From: Sphaerotilus uruguayifluvii | GTDB lineage: Bacteria > Pseudomonadota > Gammaproteobacteria > Burkholderiales > Burkholderiaceae_C | Length of the DNA stretch: 64,000 nt | Assembly (NCBI RefSeq): GCF_013294065.1 | Contig: NZ_JABSNM010000002.1 | Coordinates: forward strand, 124,001-188,000 | Reading direction: 5' to 3' | In this document: positions 8,094 through 17,332 of the stretch, piece by piece | Numbering within the stretch: the first letter of the stretch is position 1 | How the letters are laid out: every line of letters begins with the position of its first letter | Position numbers and translations under genes: made by a program | The notes under the pieces: generated by a model | Seen by the model: the letters and a program-made list of their open reading frames with translations, nothing else | Databases searched by the model: none | What the model was told of the DNA's origin: nothing

Positions 8094-9050
8094 TCAGGCG
8101 TTCAGCTGCTGCTCGAGCTGATGCAGCACCTGATAGCACGGCAGCACCTGGGCCAGGCTGCTGTTGGGCTGACGGCCTTCGCGGATGGCGGCGAAGAACT
8201 CGCGATCCTGCAGCTCGATGCCGTTCATAGACACGTCGACCTTCGACACGTCGATCTTCTCTTCCTTGCCGTTGACCAGATCGTCGTAGCGGGCGATGTA
8301 GGTGCCGGTGTCGCCGATGTAGCGGAAGAAGGTGCCCAGCGGGCCGTCGTTGTTGAACGACAGGCTCAGCGTGCAGATCGCGCCGTTGGCGGCCTTGAGC
8401 TGGATGCTCATGTCCATCGCGATGCCCAGCGTCGGGTGGATCGGACCCTGCACGGCGTTGGCCTTCACGATCGGCGAGCCGCACTGGTAGGCGAACAGGT
8501 CTACCGTGTGCGCGGCGTGGTGCCACAGCAGGTGGTCGGTCCACGAGCGCGGCTGGCCCAGCGCGTTCATGTTGGTGCGGCGGAAGAAGTACGTCTGCAC
8601 ATCCATCTGCTGGATGTTGAACTCGCCTGCCGCGATCTTCTTGTGCACCCACTGGTGGCTGGGGTTGAAGCGGCGGGTGTGGCCGCACATCGCCACCAGG
8701 CCGCTCTTCTCGGCCAGCGCCACGGCTTCCTCGCCGTCGGCCAGCACGTCGCACAGCGGGATCTCGACCTGCACATGCTTGCCGGCCTTCAGGCAGGCCA
8801 GCGTCTGGCTGGCGTGCATCTGCGTCGGGGTGCACAGGATGACCGCGTCGACCTCGGGCATCGCCAGGCTGTCGGCCAGATCGGTCGTGACGTGCTTGAT
8901 GCCGTACTTGTCGGCGACTTCACGGGTCTTTTCCAGATCGCGGCTGATCAGCGAGACGACCTCGACGCCGTCGATGTTCCGGATGCCGTCCAGGTGCTTG
9001 ATGCCGAAGGCGCCAGCGCCGGCCAGCGCCACCTTGATGGTCTTGCTCAT
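8094..9050 (-). CDS. ligC: 4-carboxy-2-hydroxymuconate-6-semialdehyde dehydrogenase (LigC/PmdC)
   Basis: A 318-residue Gfo/Idh/MocA-type oxidoreductase that oxidises the ring-opened product of protocatechuate 4,5-cleavage to 2-pyrone-4,6-dicarboxylate with NAD(P). The Rossmann start VALAGAGAFGIKHLDGI, the CTPTQMHA block and GHTRRFNPSHQWVH, plus QMDVQTYFFRR and SWTDHLLWHHAAHTVDLF, are those of LigC from Sphingobium, as recalled from the family. Start chosen at MSKTIK (9050) because upstream codons are not LigC-like. It is the last gene of the ligK-Bug-ligI-ligA-ligB-ligC operon, 40 nt after ligB. Confidence 0.95.
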   Translation of the reverse strand: MSKTIKVALAGAGAFGIKHLDGIRNIDGVEVVSLISRDLEKTREVADKYGIKHVTTDLADSLAMPEVDAVILCTPTQMHASQTLACLKAGKHVQVEIPLCDVLADGEEAVALAEKSGLVAMCGHTRRFNPSHQWVHKKIAAGEFNIQQMDVQTYFFRRTNMNALGQPRSWTDHLLWHHAAHTVDLFAYQCGSPIVKANAVQGPIHPTLGIAMDMSIQLKAANGAICTLSLSFNNDGPLGTFFRYIGDTGTYIARYDDLVNGKEEKIDVSKVDVSMNGIELQDREFFAAIREGRQPNSSLAQVLPCYQVLHQLEQQLNA

Positions 9051-9090
9051 GGGGAAACGTCCTGTTCTGTGAAGGGCACGAGCGCGAGGC

Positions 9091-9978
<888 letters not shown>

Positions 9979-10422
9979 TCAGGCTTCCTTCTTCGGGTGG
10001 GACTTGCCCTGAGGCTGGTTGTGCGCCTGCGCGTCGCCGTTCTCGCCGATGTAGCGGTTGCCTTCGGCCGAGCGGCCGCCCGACAGCATCATCTGCATGT
10101 ATTCCTCCTGTGTCATGCCGGTCATCGTGGCGGCCATGTACTGGAAGCTCTTGCCGTCGGTGGCGCCGATCTTGGCCAGGAAGTAGATGTTGCCGCCGGT
10201 GCGCATGCACCAGTTGAGGTCGCGTGCCAGCACGGCCTGCTTCTGCTCTTCCGTCATCGCCCACTCGTCGAGGTAGGCGCGCTCGTCGGCCTTGAAGCGC
10301 TCGCGGTTCTCGGCCTTCATCAGGCTCATGCAGAACTGGTTGAGCCAGTAGCCGCGGCGCGACTGCTCGGCGTCGAAGATGATGGTGCCGGGAATGTCCT
10401 TGTAGGGCTTGTCGAGTGCCAT
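9979..10422 (-). CDS. ligA: Protocatechuate 4,5-dioxygenase alpha (small) subunit
   Basis: A 147-residue helical subunit that caps the active site of LigB. It begins MALDKPYKDIPGTIIFD and carries the family block RRGYWLNQFCMSLMKAENR, followed by the ARDLNWCMRTGGNIYFLAKI region that binds substrate. The length is close to the roughly 139 residues of Sphingobium LigA; the extra C-terminal tail is hydrophilic (GKSHPKKEA). The start at 10422 lies 2 nt after the end of ligI, so the genes are tightly coupled. Confidence 0.95.
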   Translation of the reverse strand: MALDKPYKDIPGTIIFDAEQSRRGYWLNQFCMSLMKAENRERFKADERAYLDEWAMTEEQKQAVLARDLNWCMRTGGNIYFLAKIGATDGKSFQYMAATMTGMTQEEYMQMMLSGGRSAEGNRYIGENGDAQAHNQPQGKSHPKKEA

Positions 10423-10424
10423 GC

Positions 10425-11366
10425 TCAGGCTCCTTGGGTTTCCTCGGGCCAGTACAGCCGCATCGGGTTGTCGACCAGCAGCTTCTGCTGCAGCTCGGGC
10501 GTCGGCGCGATGTGCGGGATGAAGTCGACCAGCAGGCCGTCGTCGGGCATGTGGTCCTTCAGGTTCGGGTGCGGCCAGTCGGTGCCCCACAGCACGCGGT
10601 CCGGGAACTCCTCGACCACGCGGCGCGCGAAGGGCACGACGTCCTGGTAGGCGGCCTGCTCGCCGCCCAAAGCCTTCGGGCCGGTGACCGACAGACGCTC
10701 CGGGCAGCTCACCTTGCTCCAGACGTTCGGGTGCTCGCGCATGAACTTCAGGAACAGCTCGAACTCGGGGCCGTCGATGGGCTTGGAGACATCCGGGCGG
10801 CCCATGTGGTCGACGACCACGGTGGTGGGCAGCGCGGTGAAGAAGTCCCAGAGTTCCGGCAGGTCGACCGCCTCGAAGTAGATGACGACATGCCAGCCCA
10901 GCCGGGCGATGCGCTCGGCGATCTCCAGCAGCTCGTCCTTCGGCGTGAAGTCGACCAGGCGCTTGACGAAGTTGAAGCGCACGCCGCGCACGCCGGCGGC
11001 GTGCAGGGCCTGCAGCTCCTCGTCGGTCACCGAACGCTTGACGGTGGCCACGCCGCGCGCCTTGCCGCCCGAGGAGAGGCAGGCATCGACCATGGCGCGG
11101 TTGTCGGCGCCGTGGCAGGTGGCCTGCACGATCACGTTGCGGGCGAAGCCGAGGTGGTCGCGCAGCGCATAGAGCTCGTGCTTGGACGCGTCGCAGGGCG
11201 TGTACTTGCGCTCCGGCGCGTACGGGAACTCGGCGCCGGGGCCGAAGACGTGGCAGTGCGCGTCGACCGCGCCGGCCGGCAGCCGGAACTTGGGCGTGCT
11301 CGGGCTGGTGTACCAGTCCAGCCAGCCGGCGGTCTTCGTGAAGTCACCCGTGGTGGGCTTGCTCAT
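10425..11366 (-). CDS. ligI: 2-pyrone-4,6-dicarboxylate hydrolase (LigI/PmdD)
   Basis: A 313-residue amidohydrolase-superfamily protein that opens the lactone 2-pyrone-4,6-dicarboxylate to 4-oxalomesaconate. The metal-site motif is VDAHCHVFGP (His37, His39), the catalytic Asp lies in VLWGTDWPHPN, and the substrate-contact blocks IVQATCHGADNRAM and RGVRFNFVK match LigI. Start set at MSKPTTGDF (11366). It sits between the Bug transport protein and ligA. The product goes to LigJ, encoded in the separate unit at 20289-22100. Confidence 0.95.
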   Translation of the reverse strand: MSKPTTGDFTKTAGWLDWYTSPSTPKFRLPAGAVDAHCHVFGPGAEFPYAPERKYTPCDASKHELYALRDHLGFARNVIVQATCHGADNRAMVDACLSSGGKARGVATVKRSVTDEELQALHAAGVRGVRFNFVKRLVDFTPKDELLEIAERIARLGWHVVIYFEAVDLPELWDFFTALPTTVVVDHMGRPDVSKPIDGPEFELFLKFMREHPNVWSKVSCPERLSVTGPKALGGEQAAYQDVVPFARRVVEEFPDRVLWGTDWPHPNLKDHMPDDGLLVDFIPHIAPTPELQQKLLVDNPMRLYWPEETQGA

Positions 11367-11442
11367 GGGAATCAGTCCTTGGGATCGATCTGGGAAAGAG
11401 GAAGGCACGGCCGGTCCGGCGCCGCCACGGCGCGTCTCGATA

Positions 11443-12462
11443 TCAGTCCAGCGAGGCCTTGGCGCGCTGGATCACGCCGGCCCACTTGGTCGATTCGGAC
11501 TGGATGAAGCTGCCGAACTGCTCGCGGCTGATCGGGAAGGTGTCGTAGCCGAAGCTGGCGTAGCGCTGCGCGACGTCCGGCTCGGCCAGCGCCTTCTCGA
11601 TGTCGCGCTGGATGCGCTCGGCCACCGCCCTGGGCAGGCCCTTCGGCGTGGCGATGGTCGTCCAGCCCGAGACCTCGTAGCCGGCCGGGCCGCCCGACTC
11701 GGCCACCGTCGGCACGTCCGGGAAGGCCGGGTGGCGTTTCAGGCCGGTGGTGCCGATGAACTTGATCTTCCCCGCGCGCTGCAGCGGGCCGGCCGTGGCC
11801 ATCGTGCCCAGCGCGAAGTTCAGCTCGCCGTTAGCCACGCCGGTGTAGAGCTGCGAGGTCTCCTTGTAGATGACATGCTGCATCTCGGTGCCAGTCATGG
11901 CCTCCAGCAGCGCGGTGCCCAGGTGCACCGGGTTGCCCACCGACCAGGAACCGTAGTTCAGCTTGCCCGGATTGGCCTTGGCATCGGCCAGCACGTCGCC
12001 GATGGTGCGGTACTTGCTGCCCGCCGCGGTGGTGACGAAGAAGTTGGCGCGGAACAGCGGCAGCACCGGCTCGAAGTCCTTCACCGGGTCGTAGGGCAGC
12101 TTCTTGAACAGGTGCGGATAGGCGACCAGATGCACGTTGTCCAGGTGGATCAGGTCGTGGCCGTCCTTGGCCCCCTGGCGGAAGGCGTCGATGGCGATGA
12201 AGCCGTTGCCGCCCGGGCGGTTCTCGACGATGACCGGCTTGCCCCAGGCCTTCTGCAGCTTGTCGGCCAGCAGCCGCACCACCGCCTCCGGGCCGGCACC
12301 GACCGGGAAGGGCGTGATGATGCGCACCGGCTTGGTGGGCCATTCCGGCGCCGGATCGGCGGCCAGCGCGGGCAGCGCGCCCAGGCCGAGCGCGGCGCTG
12401 GCGCCGGCAGCGGCCAGCTTCAGGAAGCCCTTGCGGCTCGGGCGGGTGAATCGATCGGTCAT
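11443..12462 (-). CDS. Bug/TctC-family periplasmic solute-binding protein
   Basis: A 339-residue tripartite tricarboxylate transporter receptor. The N terminus has a Tat-like signal (SRKGFLKLAAAGASAALGLG, with Arg-Lys instead of Arg-Arg), then a mature domain with PTKPVRIITPFPVGAGPE and ENRPGGNGFIAIDAF, the carboxylate-binding loops of Bug proteins. The C-terminal lobe has the usual RVRAE-like and AKW helices. It lies inside the lig operon, so an aromatic acid such as protocatechuate is the likely ligand. No TctA or TctB membrane partners are seen here, which is common for Bug genes in Burkholderiales. Confidence 0.9.
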   Translation of the reverse strand: MTDRFTRPSRKGFLKLAAAGASAALGLGALPALAADPAPEWPTKPVRIITPFPVGAGPEAVVRLLADKLQKAWGKPVIVENRPGGNGFIAIDAFRQGAKDGHDLIHLDNVHLVAYPHLFKKLPYDPVKDFEPVLPLFRANFFVTTAAGSKYRTIGDVLADAKANPGKLNYGSWSVGNPVHLGTALLEAMTGTEMQHVIYKETSQLYTGVANGELNFALGTMATAGPLQRAGKIKFIGTTGLKRHPAFPDVPTVAESGGPAGYEVSGWTTIATPKGLPRAVAERIQRDIEKALAEPDVAQRYASFGYDTFPISREQFGSFIQSESTKWAGVIQRAKASLD

Positions 12463-12506
12463 CGTTGTCTCCTGGGAAAAGCCGGATCGCGCGTCGAGGC
12501 GCGATC

Positions 12507-13190
12507 TCAGTCGATGTAGCGCAGGCCGGCCTTGGCCAGCGGCTCGCGCATCTTGTACATGTCCAGGCCCAGCACGCCGCTGGCGAGCATGTCGCGCTTC
12601 TCGCCCTCGAAGCTCTCGCGCCTGGCGGCGGCCGCGGCCACCTCGACCACGCGGGCGGCCGGCACGCAGCACACGCCGTCGTCGTCGGCGACGATCGCGT
12701 CGCCCGGGTTGACCATCATGCCGGCGCACACCACCGGGATGTTCACCGAGCCCAGCGTGGCCTTGATCGTGCCCTTGGCGCTGATCGCCTTGGACCAGAC
12801 GGGGAAGCCCATCTCCTTGAGCGTCTTCACGTCGCGCACGCCGGCGTCGATGATCAGCGCACGCGCGCCACGGGCCATGAAGCTGGTGGCCAGCAGGTCG
12901 CCGAAGTAGCCGTCGGTGCACTCGGCGGTGATCGCGGCCACGACGATGTCGCCCGGCTGGATCTGCTCGGCGGCCACATGCATCATCCAGTTGTCGCCCG
13001 GGTGCAGCAGCACGGTAACCGCGGTGCCCGAGACCTGGGTGCCGACCTGGATCGGGCGCATGCAGGGCTTGAGCAGGCCGACGCGGCCCATCGCCTCGTG
13101 CACGGTGGCCGAGCCCAGGGCCGCCAGACGGTCGGTGGCCTCGCGGTCGGCACGGGTGATGTTGCGGTAGACGACGCCGAGTTCGTACAT
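12507..13190 (-). CDS. ligK: 4-carboxy-4-hydroxy-2-oxoadipate aldolase (LigK/PmdF, RraA fold)
   Basis: A 227-residue class II pyruvate aldolase of the HMG/CHA aldolase group. It cleaves 4-carboxy-4-hydroxy-2-oxoadipate to pyruvate and oxaloacetate, the last step of the 4,5-cleavage pathway. Motifs are [13 protein letters not shown] near the N terminus, [20 protein letters not shown] and [19 protein letters not shown], whose Arg-Asp pair binds substrate and the divalent metal. Start at [10 protein letters not shown] (13190); upstream codons belong to the promoter region. It is the first gene of the operon, about 60 nt downstream of the predicted transcription start. Confidence 0.93.
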   Translation of the reverse strand: MYELGVVYRNITRADREATDRLAALGSATVHEAMGRVGLLKPCMRPIQVGTQVSGTAVTVLLHPGDNWMMHVAAEQIQPGDIVVAAITAECTDGYFGDLLATSFMARGARALIIDAGVRDVKTLKEMGFPVWSKAISAKGTIKATLGSVNIPVVCAGMMVNPGDAIVADDDGVCCVPAARVVEVAAAAARRESFEGEKRDMLASGVLGLDMYKMREPLAKAGLRYID

Positions 13191-13525
13191 GACGGGAAAG
13201 CTCCTGAGGGCGGAATTCGTTCGGGACCAGACCGGCAGGCCTGATGGGGCTGCGCCGATTCTGTCCGGGCACCGCCATGCCGTACAGGCAGGCAATCGAC
13301 TAGCAGCTATCGCACCACGGCATCGGTTATGCGGGAATTTCCCGAGATCATGCGCAGCGCACAGCCAGCGTCCTGACAGGAAGACGTGCGACATTGCGCG
13401 CCACGGAGACACTTCCCGCACTGTGAGAGACAATTTCACCCGGGAAAGAAAGACCCCGACAGAACTCGACCCGCGCGGGGCGCGGGTCGCGCTTCATCCG
13501 AAGCCCCCACAACGGAGATAGTTGA
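13191..13525. promoter_or_regulatory. Divergent intergenic region between ligK and icd, with the lig activator element
   Basis: This 335-nt gap separates ligK (minus) from isocitrate dehydrogenase (plus). On the ligK side it carries ATGCCG (13277-13282), ACTAGCAGCTATC (13299-13311, containing the palindrome TAGCAGCTA) and CGGCAT (13318-13323). A minus-strand -10-like CAGAAT lies at 13258-13263, and 17 nt upstream of it there is no good -35 box, as expected of an activator-dependent promoter. The same elements recur with identical spacing at 22127-22192 ahead of the ModA-like/ligJ unit. The icd-proximal half (13340-13525) is more AT-rich, but no confident promoter was picked. Confidence 0.7.
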
Positions 13526-15763
13526 ATGACCACGAAGCAGCCGACCATCGTCTACACGCTGACCGACGAGGCGCCGTTCCTGGCGACCGCCTCGTTCCTG
13601 CCGATCGTCCGCACCTTCGCCGCGCAGGCCGGCATCAACGTGACCACCAGCGACATCTCGGTCGCCGGCCGCATCCTGGCGAGCTTTCCGGAGTACCTGA
13701 CCGAAGAGCAGCGCGTCGCGGATCACCTGGCGGAGCTGGGCAAGCTGACGCTGCGCCCCGAGGCCAACATCATCAAGCTGCCCAACATCAGCGCCTCGAT
13801 CGCGCAGCTCAAGGCCGCGATCAAGGAGCTGCAGGCCAAGGGCTACGCCATCCCCGACTACCCGGAGAACCCGCAGAACGACGAGGAAAAGGCGCTGAAG
13901 GCGCGCTACTCGAAGTGCACCGGCTCGGCGGTGAACCCGGTCCTGCGCGAGGGCAACTCCGACCGCCGCGCGCCGCGCGCCGTCAAGGAATACGCCCGCA
14001 AGAACCCGCACAGCATGGGCGAGTGGAGCCAGGCCTCGCGCACGCACGTCTCGCACATGCACCACGGCGACTTCTATCACGGCGAGAAGTCGATGACGCT
14101 CGACCGCGCCCGCAACGTGCGCATGGAGCTGATCACCAAGTCGGGCCAGACCGTCGTGCTGAAGGAGAAGGTCGCGCTGCTGGACCGCGAGGTCATCGAC
14201 TCGATGTTCATGAGCAAGAAGGCGCTGTGCGACTTCTACGAGGCGCAGATCGAGGATGCCCGCAAGACCGGCGTGATGTTCTCGCTGCACGTCAAGGCGA
14301 CGATGATGAAGGTGTCGCACCCGATCGTGTTCGGCCACTGCGTCAAGATCTTCTACAAGGACGCGTTCGCCAAGCACGCCGAGACCTTCAAGCAGCTCGG
14401 CGTGAACGTCAACAACGGCATGGTCGATCTGTACACCAAGATCGAGAAGCTGCCGGCCTCGCAGCGCGACGAGATCAAGCGCGACCTGCACGCCTGCCAC
14501 GAGCACCGTCCGGAACTGGCGATGGTCGACTCGGCCAAGGGCATCACCAACTTCCACTCGCCCAACGACGTGATCGTCGACGCCTCGATGCCGGCGATGA
14601 TCCGCGCTGGCGGCAAGATGTATGGCGCCGACGGCCGCCTGAAGGACGCCAAGGCCGTGATGCCGGAGTCGACCTTCGCCCGCATCTACCAGGAGATGAT
14701 CAACTTCTGCAAGTGGCACGGCAACTTCGACCCGAAGACCATGGGCACCGTGCCCAACGTCGGCCTGATGGCGCAGCAGGCCGAGGAATACGGCTCGCAC
14801 GACAAGACCTTCGAGATCCCGGAAGACGGTGTCGCCAACATCACCGACATCGAGACCGGTGAAGTGCTGCTGACGCAGAACGTCGAGGAAGGCGACATCT
14901 GGCGCATGTGCCAGGTCAAGGACGCCGCCATCCGCGACTGGGTCAAGCTGGCCGTCAACCGCGCGCGCAACTCGGGCATGCCGGTCGTCTTCTGGCTCGA
15001 CAGCTACCGCCCGCACGAGGCGCAGCTGATCCGCAAGGTCAAGATGTACCTGCACGAGCACGACACCACCGGCCTGGACATCCAGATCATGAGCCAGGTG
15101 CGCGCGATGCGCTACACGCTCGAGCGCGTGATCCGCGGCCTGGACACCATCAGCGCCACCGGCAACATCCTGCGCGACTACCTGACCGACCTGTTCCCGA
15201 TCATGGAACTGGGCACCTCGGCCAAGATGCTGTCGATCGTGCCGCTGATGGCCGGTGGCGGCATGTACGAGACGGGCGCCGGCGGCTCGGCCCCGAAGCA
15301 TGTGCAGCAGCTGGTGGAGGAGAACCACCTGCGCTGGGACTCGCTGGGCGAGTTCCTGGCGCTGGCGGTCTCCTTCGAGGAGCTGGGCATCAAGAACGGC
15401 AACGCCCGCGCCAAGCTGCTGGCCCGGACGCTGGACGCGGCCACCGGCAAGCTGCTGGACAACCGCAAGTCGCCGAGCCCGCGCACCGGCGAGCTCGACA
15501 ACCGCGGCAGCCAGTTCTACCTGTCGATGTACTGGGCGCAGGAACTGGCCGCGCAGACCGAGGACGCCGAGCTGGCCGCGAAGTTCGCGCCGCTGGCCGC
15601 GAGCCTGGCCGCCAACGAGGCCAAGATCGTCGAGGAGCTGAACTCGGTCCAGGGTCACGCGGTCGACATCGGCGGCTACTACAAGCCCGACACCGCCAAG
15701 CTGGCCGAAGTGATGCGCCCGAGCGCCACCTTCAACGCCGCGCTGGAATCGGTCGGCGCCTGA
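13526..15763 (+). CDS. icd: NADP-dependent isocitrate dehydrogenase, monomeric type
   Basis: A 745-residue protein, the standard size of the monomeric isocitrate dehydrogenase (about 740 residues), which is unrelated in length to the common 420-residue homodimeric enzyme. It begins [20 protein letters not shown] and contains the family blocks [37 protein letters not shown] and [20 protein letters not shown]. It converts isocitrate to 2-oxoglutarate with NADPH formation in the cytoplasm. It is transcribed alone, followed by a strong terminator. Confidence 0.97.
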   Translation: MTTKQPTIVYTLTDEAPFLATASFLPIVRTFAAQAGINVTTSDISVAGRILASFPEYLTEEQRVADHLAELGKLTLRPEANIIKLPNISASIAQLKAAIKELQAKGYAIPDYPENPQNDEEKALKARYSKCTGSAVNPVLREGNSDRRAPRAVKEYARKNPHSMGEWSQASRTHVSHMHHGDFYHGEKSMTLDRARNVRMELITKSGQTVVLKEKVALLDREVIDSMFMSKKALCDFYEAQIEDARKTGVMFSLHVKATMMKVSHPIVFGHCVKIFYKDAFAKHAETFKQLGVNVNNGMVDLYTKIEKLPASQRDEIKRDLHACHEHRPELAMVDSAKGITNFHSPNDVIVDASMPAMIRAGGKMYGADGRLKDAKAVMPESTFARIYQEMINFCKWHGNFDPKTMGTVPNVGLMAQQAEEYGSHDKTFEIPEDGVANITDIETGEVLLTQNVEEGDIWRMCQVKDAAIRDWVKLAVNRARNSGMPVVFWLDSYRPHEAQLIRKVKMYLHEHDTTGLDIQIMSQVRAMRYTLERVIRGLDTISATGNILRDYLTDLFPIMELGTSAKMLSIVPLMAGGGMYETGAGGSAPKHVQQLVEENHLRWDSLGEFLALAVSFEELGIKNGNARAKLLARTLDAATGKLLDNRKSPSPRTGELDNRGSQFYLSMYWAQELAAQTEDAELAAKFAPLAASLAANEAKIVEELNSVQGHAVDIGGYYKPDTAKLAEVMRPSATFNAALESVGA

Positions 15764-15817
15764 GTGGTCCTGTGAGCTGCTGAAGCCGGCGCGCCGCCGT
15801 GGCGCCGGCTCCTGAGC

Positions 15818-15850
15818 GCCCCGCCCGGGAGATCCCGGCCGGGGCTTTTT
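15818..15850 (+). terminator. Intrinsic terminator after icd
   Basis: GCCCCG at 15818-15823, with CGGG and CCCG arms inside, pairs with the GGGGC ending at 15845, followed directly by five T residues (15846-15850). A second GC-rich stem (AGCCGGCGC with GCGCCGGCT) lies just upstream at about 15784-15810. Together they should end icd transcription. Confidence 0.88.
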
Positions 15851-15978
15851 GCCGTGGTGTCACGATTCCTGACAACGCTGTAAGTTGCAGTGGTTAGGCT
15901 GGTGCCTGCATAGGTGGTCCGGCCTGATGCCGTGCAGGAGCGGCGGACGGGCCACCGCTGACCCACGGAGAAGAGACC

Positions 15979-17235
15979 ATGAAATATGTCCTGATCGGTG
16001 CCGGCCCCGCCGGCGTGCGCGCAGCGGAGACACTGCGCAAGGAGGACCCCACCGGCGAGATCACGCTGGTCGGCGGCGAGCCGGGCGAGCCGTATGCGCG
16101 CATGGCGATTCCCTATGTGCTGAACCGCTCGATCGACGAGACCGGCGCGCTGCAGCGCAAGACCGAGCTGCACTACGACCACCAGCGCATCCGCTACCTG
16201 AACCGCAAGGCGCTGAAGGTGCATGCGCGCGAGGACGGCGGCACGGTCGACCTGGACGACGGCACCGTGCTGGACTACGACCGCCTGCTGGTGGCGACCG
16301 GCTCGTCGCCGTCGCTGCCGCCGATTCCCGGCACCGACCTGCCCGGCGTGGTCACCTGCTGGACGCTGGAGGACGCGCGCGCGATCGCCGAGAAGCTCAA
16401 GCCCGGCAACCGCGTCGTGATGGTGGGCGCGGGCTTCGTGGCCGGCGTGTGCATGAAGTCGCTGGTGGGCACGGGCGTGAAGCTGTCGGTCATCGCCGGG
16501 CGCGCCGGGCAGATCCTGCGCACGATGATGGCGCCGGCCGGCAGCAGCATGATGCAGCGCTGGCTGGAGGAGCGCGGCGTCGACGTCATCACCAAGGGCC
16601 GCACCGAGCGCATCGAGCCGGGCCCGCGTCTGGTGATGGACACCCAGGTGATCGAGGCCGACCTGATCATCCTGGCCACCGGCGTGAAGCCGAACGTCTC
16701 GTTCCTGGAGGGCACCGGCGCCAGGATCGACCAGGGCGTGGTGGTCGACCACTTCATGCGCACCACGGTGCCGCACGTCTACGCTGCCGGCGACGTGGCG
16801 CAGGGCCGCGACTTCTCGACCGGCGAATGGGTCGTGCACGCGCTGCAGCCCACCGCGACCGAACACGGCCGCATCGCCGCGCTGAACATGGCCGGCAAGC
16901 ACATGCCCTACCGCGGCAGCCTGAGCATGAACGTGCTCGACATCGGCGGCCTGATCTCGCACACCTTCGGCCAGTGGCAGGGCGTGGAAGGCGGCGAGAT
17001 GGTCGAGGAAGTGGACGAGAAGAACTTCCTCTACACCCGCCTGTGCTTCAAGAACGACCGCATGGTCGGCGCCATCACCATCGGCAACTGCAACCACGTC
17101 GGCGCGATCCGCGGCCTGATCCAGACCCGCCGCCACCTCGGCGAGTGGAAGGAGAAGCTGATGCACAACCCGCACAAGGTCATGGCGGCCTTCGTGGATC
17201 TGGGGCAGCACAAGGCGGTGCCGGAAACGGCCTGA
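15979..17235 (+). CDS. FAD-dependent NAD(P)H oxidoreductase (pyridine nucleotide-disulfide family)
   Basis: A 418-residue flavoprotein. An N-terminal FAD dinucleotide motif IGAGPAGVRAAETLR (residues 6-20) is followed by YARMAIPYVL, the ATGSSPSLPPIPG loop, a second nucleotide fold VVMVGAGFVAG near 150 for NAD(P)H and the closing FAD motif VYAAGDVAQG. The fold matches rubredoxin/ferredoxin reductases and nitrite reductase-like oxidoreductases. No redox-active Cys pair is evident. The electron acceptor is not indicated by neighbours. It is a monocistronic gene with GGAGAAGAGACC ahead of the ATG. Confidence 0.85.
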   Translation: MKYVLIGAGPAGVRAAETLRKEDPTGEITLVGGEPGEPYARMAIPYVLNRSIDETGALQRKTELHYDHQRIRYLNRKALKVHAREDGGTVDLDDGTVLDYDRLLVATGSSPSLPPIPGTDLPGVVTCWTLEDARAIAEKLKPGNRVVMVGAGFVAGVCMKSLVGTGVKLSVIAGRAGQILRTMMAPAGSSMMQRWLEERGVDVITKGRTERIEPGPRLVMDTQVIEADLIILATGVKPNVSFLEGTGARIDQGVVVDHFMRTTVPHVYAAGDVAQGRDFSTGEWVVHALQPTATEHGRIAALNMAGKHMPYRGSLSMNVLDIGGLISHTFGQWQGVEGGEMVEEVDEKNFLYTRLCFKNDRMVGAITIGNCNHVGAIRGLIQTRRHLGEWKEKLMHNPHKVMAAFVDLGQHKAVPETA

Positions 17236-17253
17236 CGGGCGGCGTCGACAGGC

Positions 17254-17332
17254 CCTGCATACCGTTCGAGATGCAGGTCTTGGCGCCGCTCAGGATCCAG
17301 CTGTCGCCGTCCAGTGCCGGCTCGGCGCGCGC
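17254..17332 (-). pseudogene. Fragment of an acyl-CoA dehydrogenase gene
   Basis: Read on the minus strand directly after the HipA stop codon, this short stretch encodes ALDGDSWILSGAKTCISNGMQ. That matches the middle-domain signature of acyl-CoA dehydrogenases (G-x-K-x-x-I-x-N-G-x-Q). The likeness ends after the Gln, where the sequence runs into unrelated residues and the end of the FAD oxidoreductase gene. No start, flavin-binding remainder or C-terminal domain exists nearby. It is a relic about 25 codons long, consistent with a gene removed or split when the DUF262-HipA cassette arrived. The reading is by eye from one diagnostic motif. Confidence 0.55.

Noticed and set aside
13436-15658. 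740-codon minus-strand open frame opposite icd
   Set aside because: It exists only because GC-rich DNA has few stop codons; icd on the plus strand is a full, recognisable enzyme.
17254-17277. CCTGCAT/ATGCAGG inverted repeat considered as a terminator
   Set aside because: It has a 10-nt loop and no U-tract and overlaps the acyl-CoA dehydrogenase remnant, so the dyad is probably chance.
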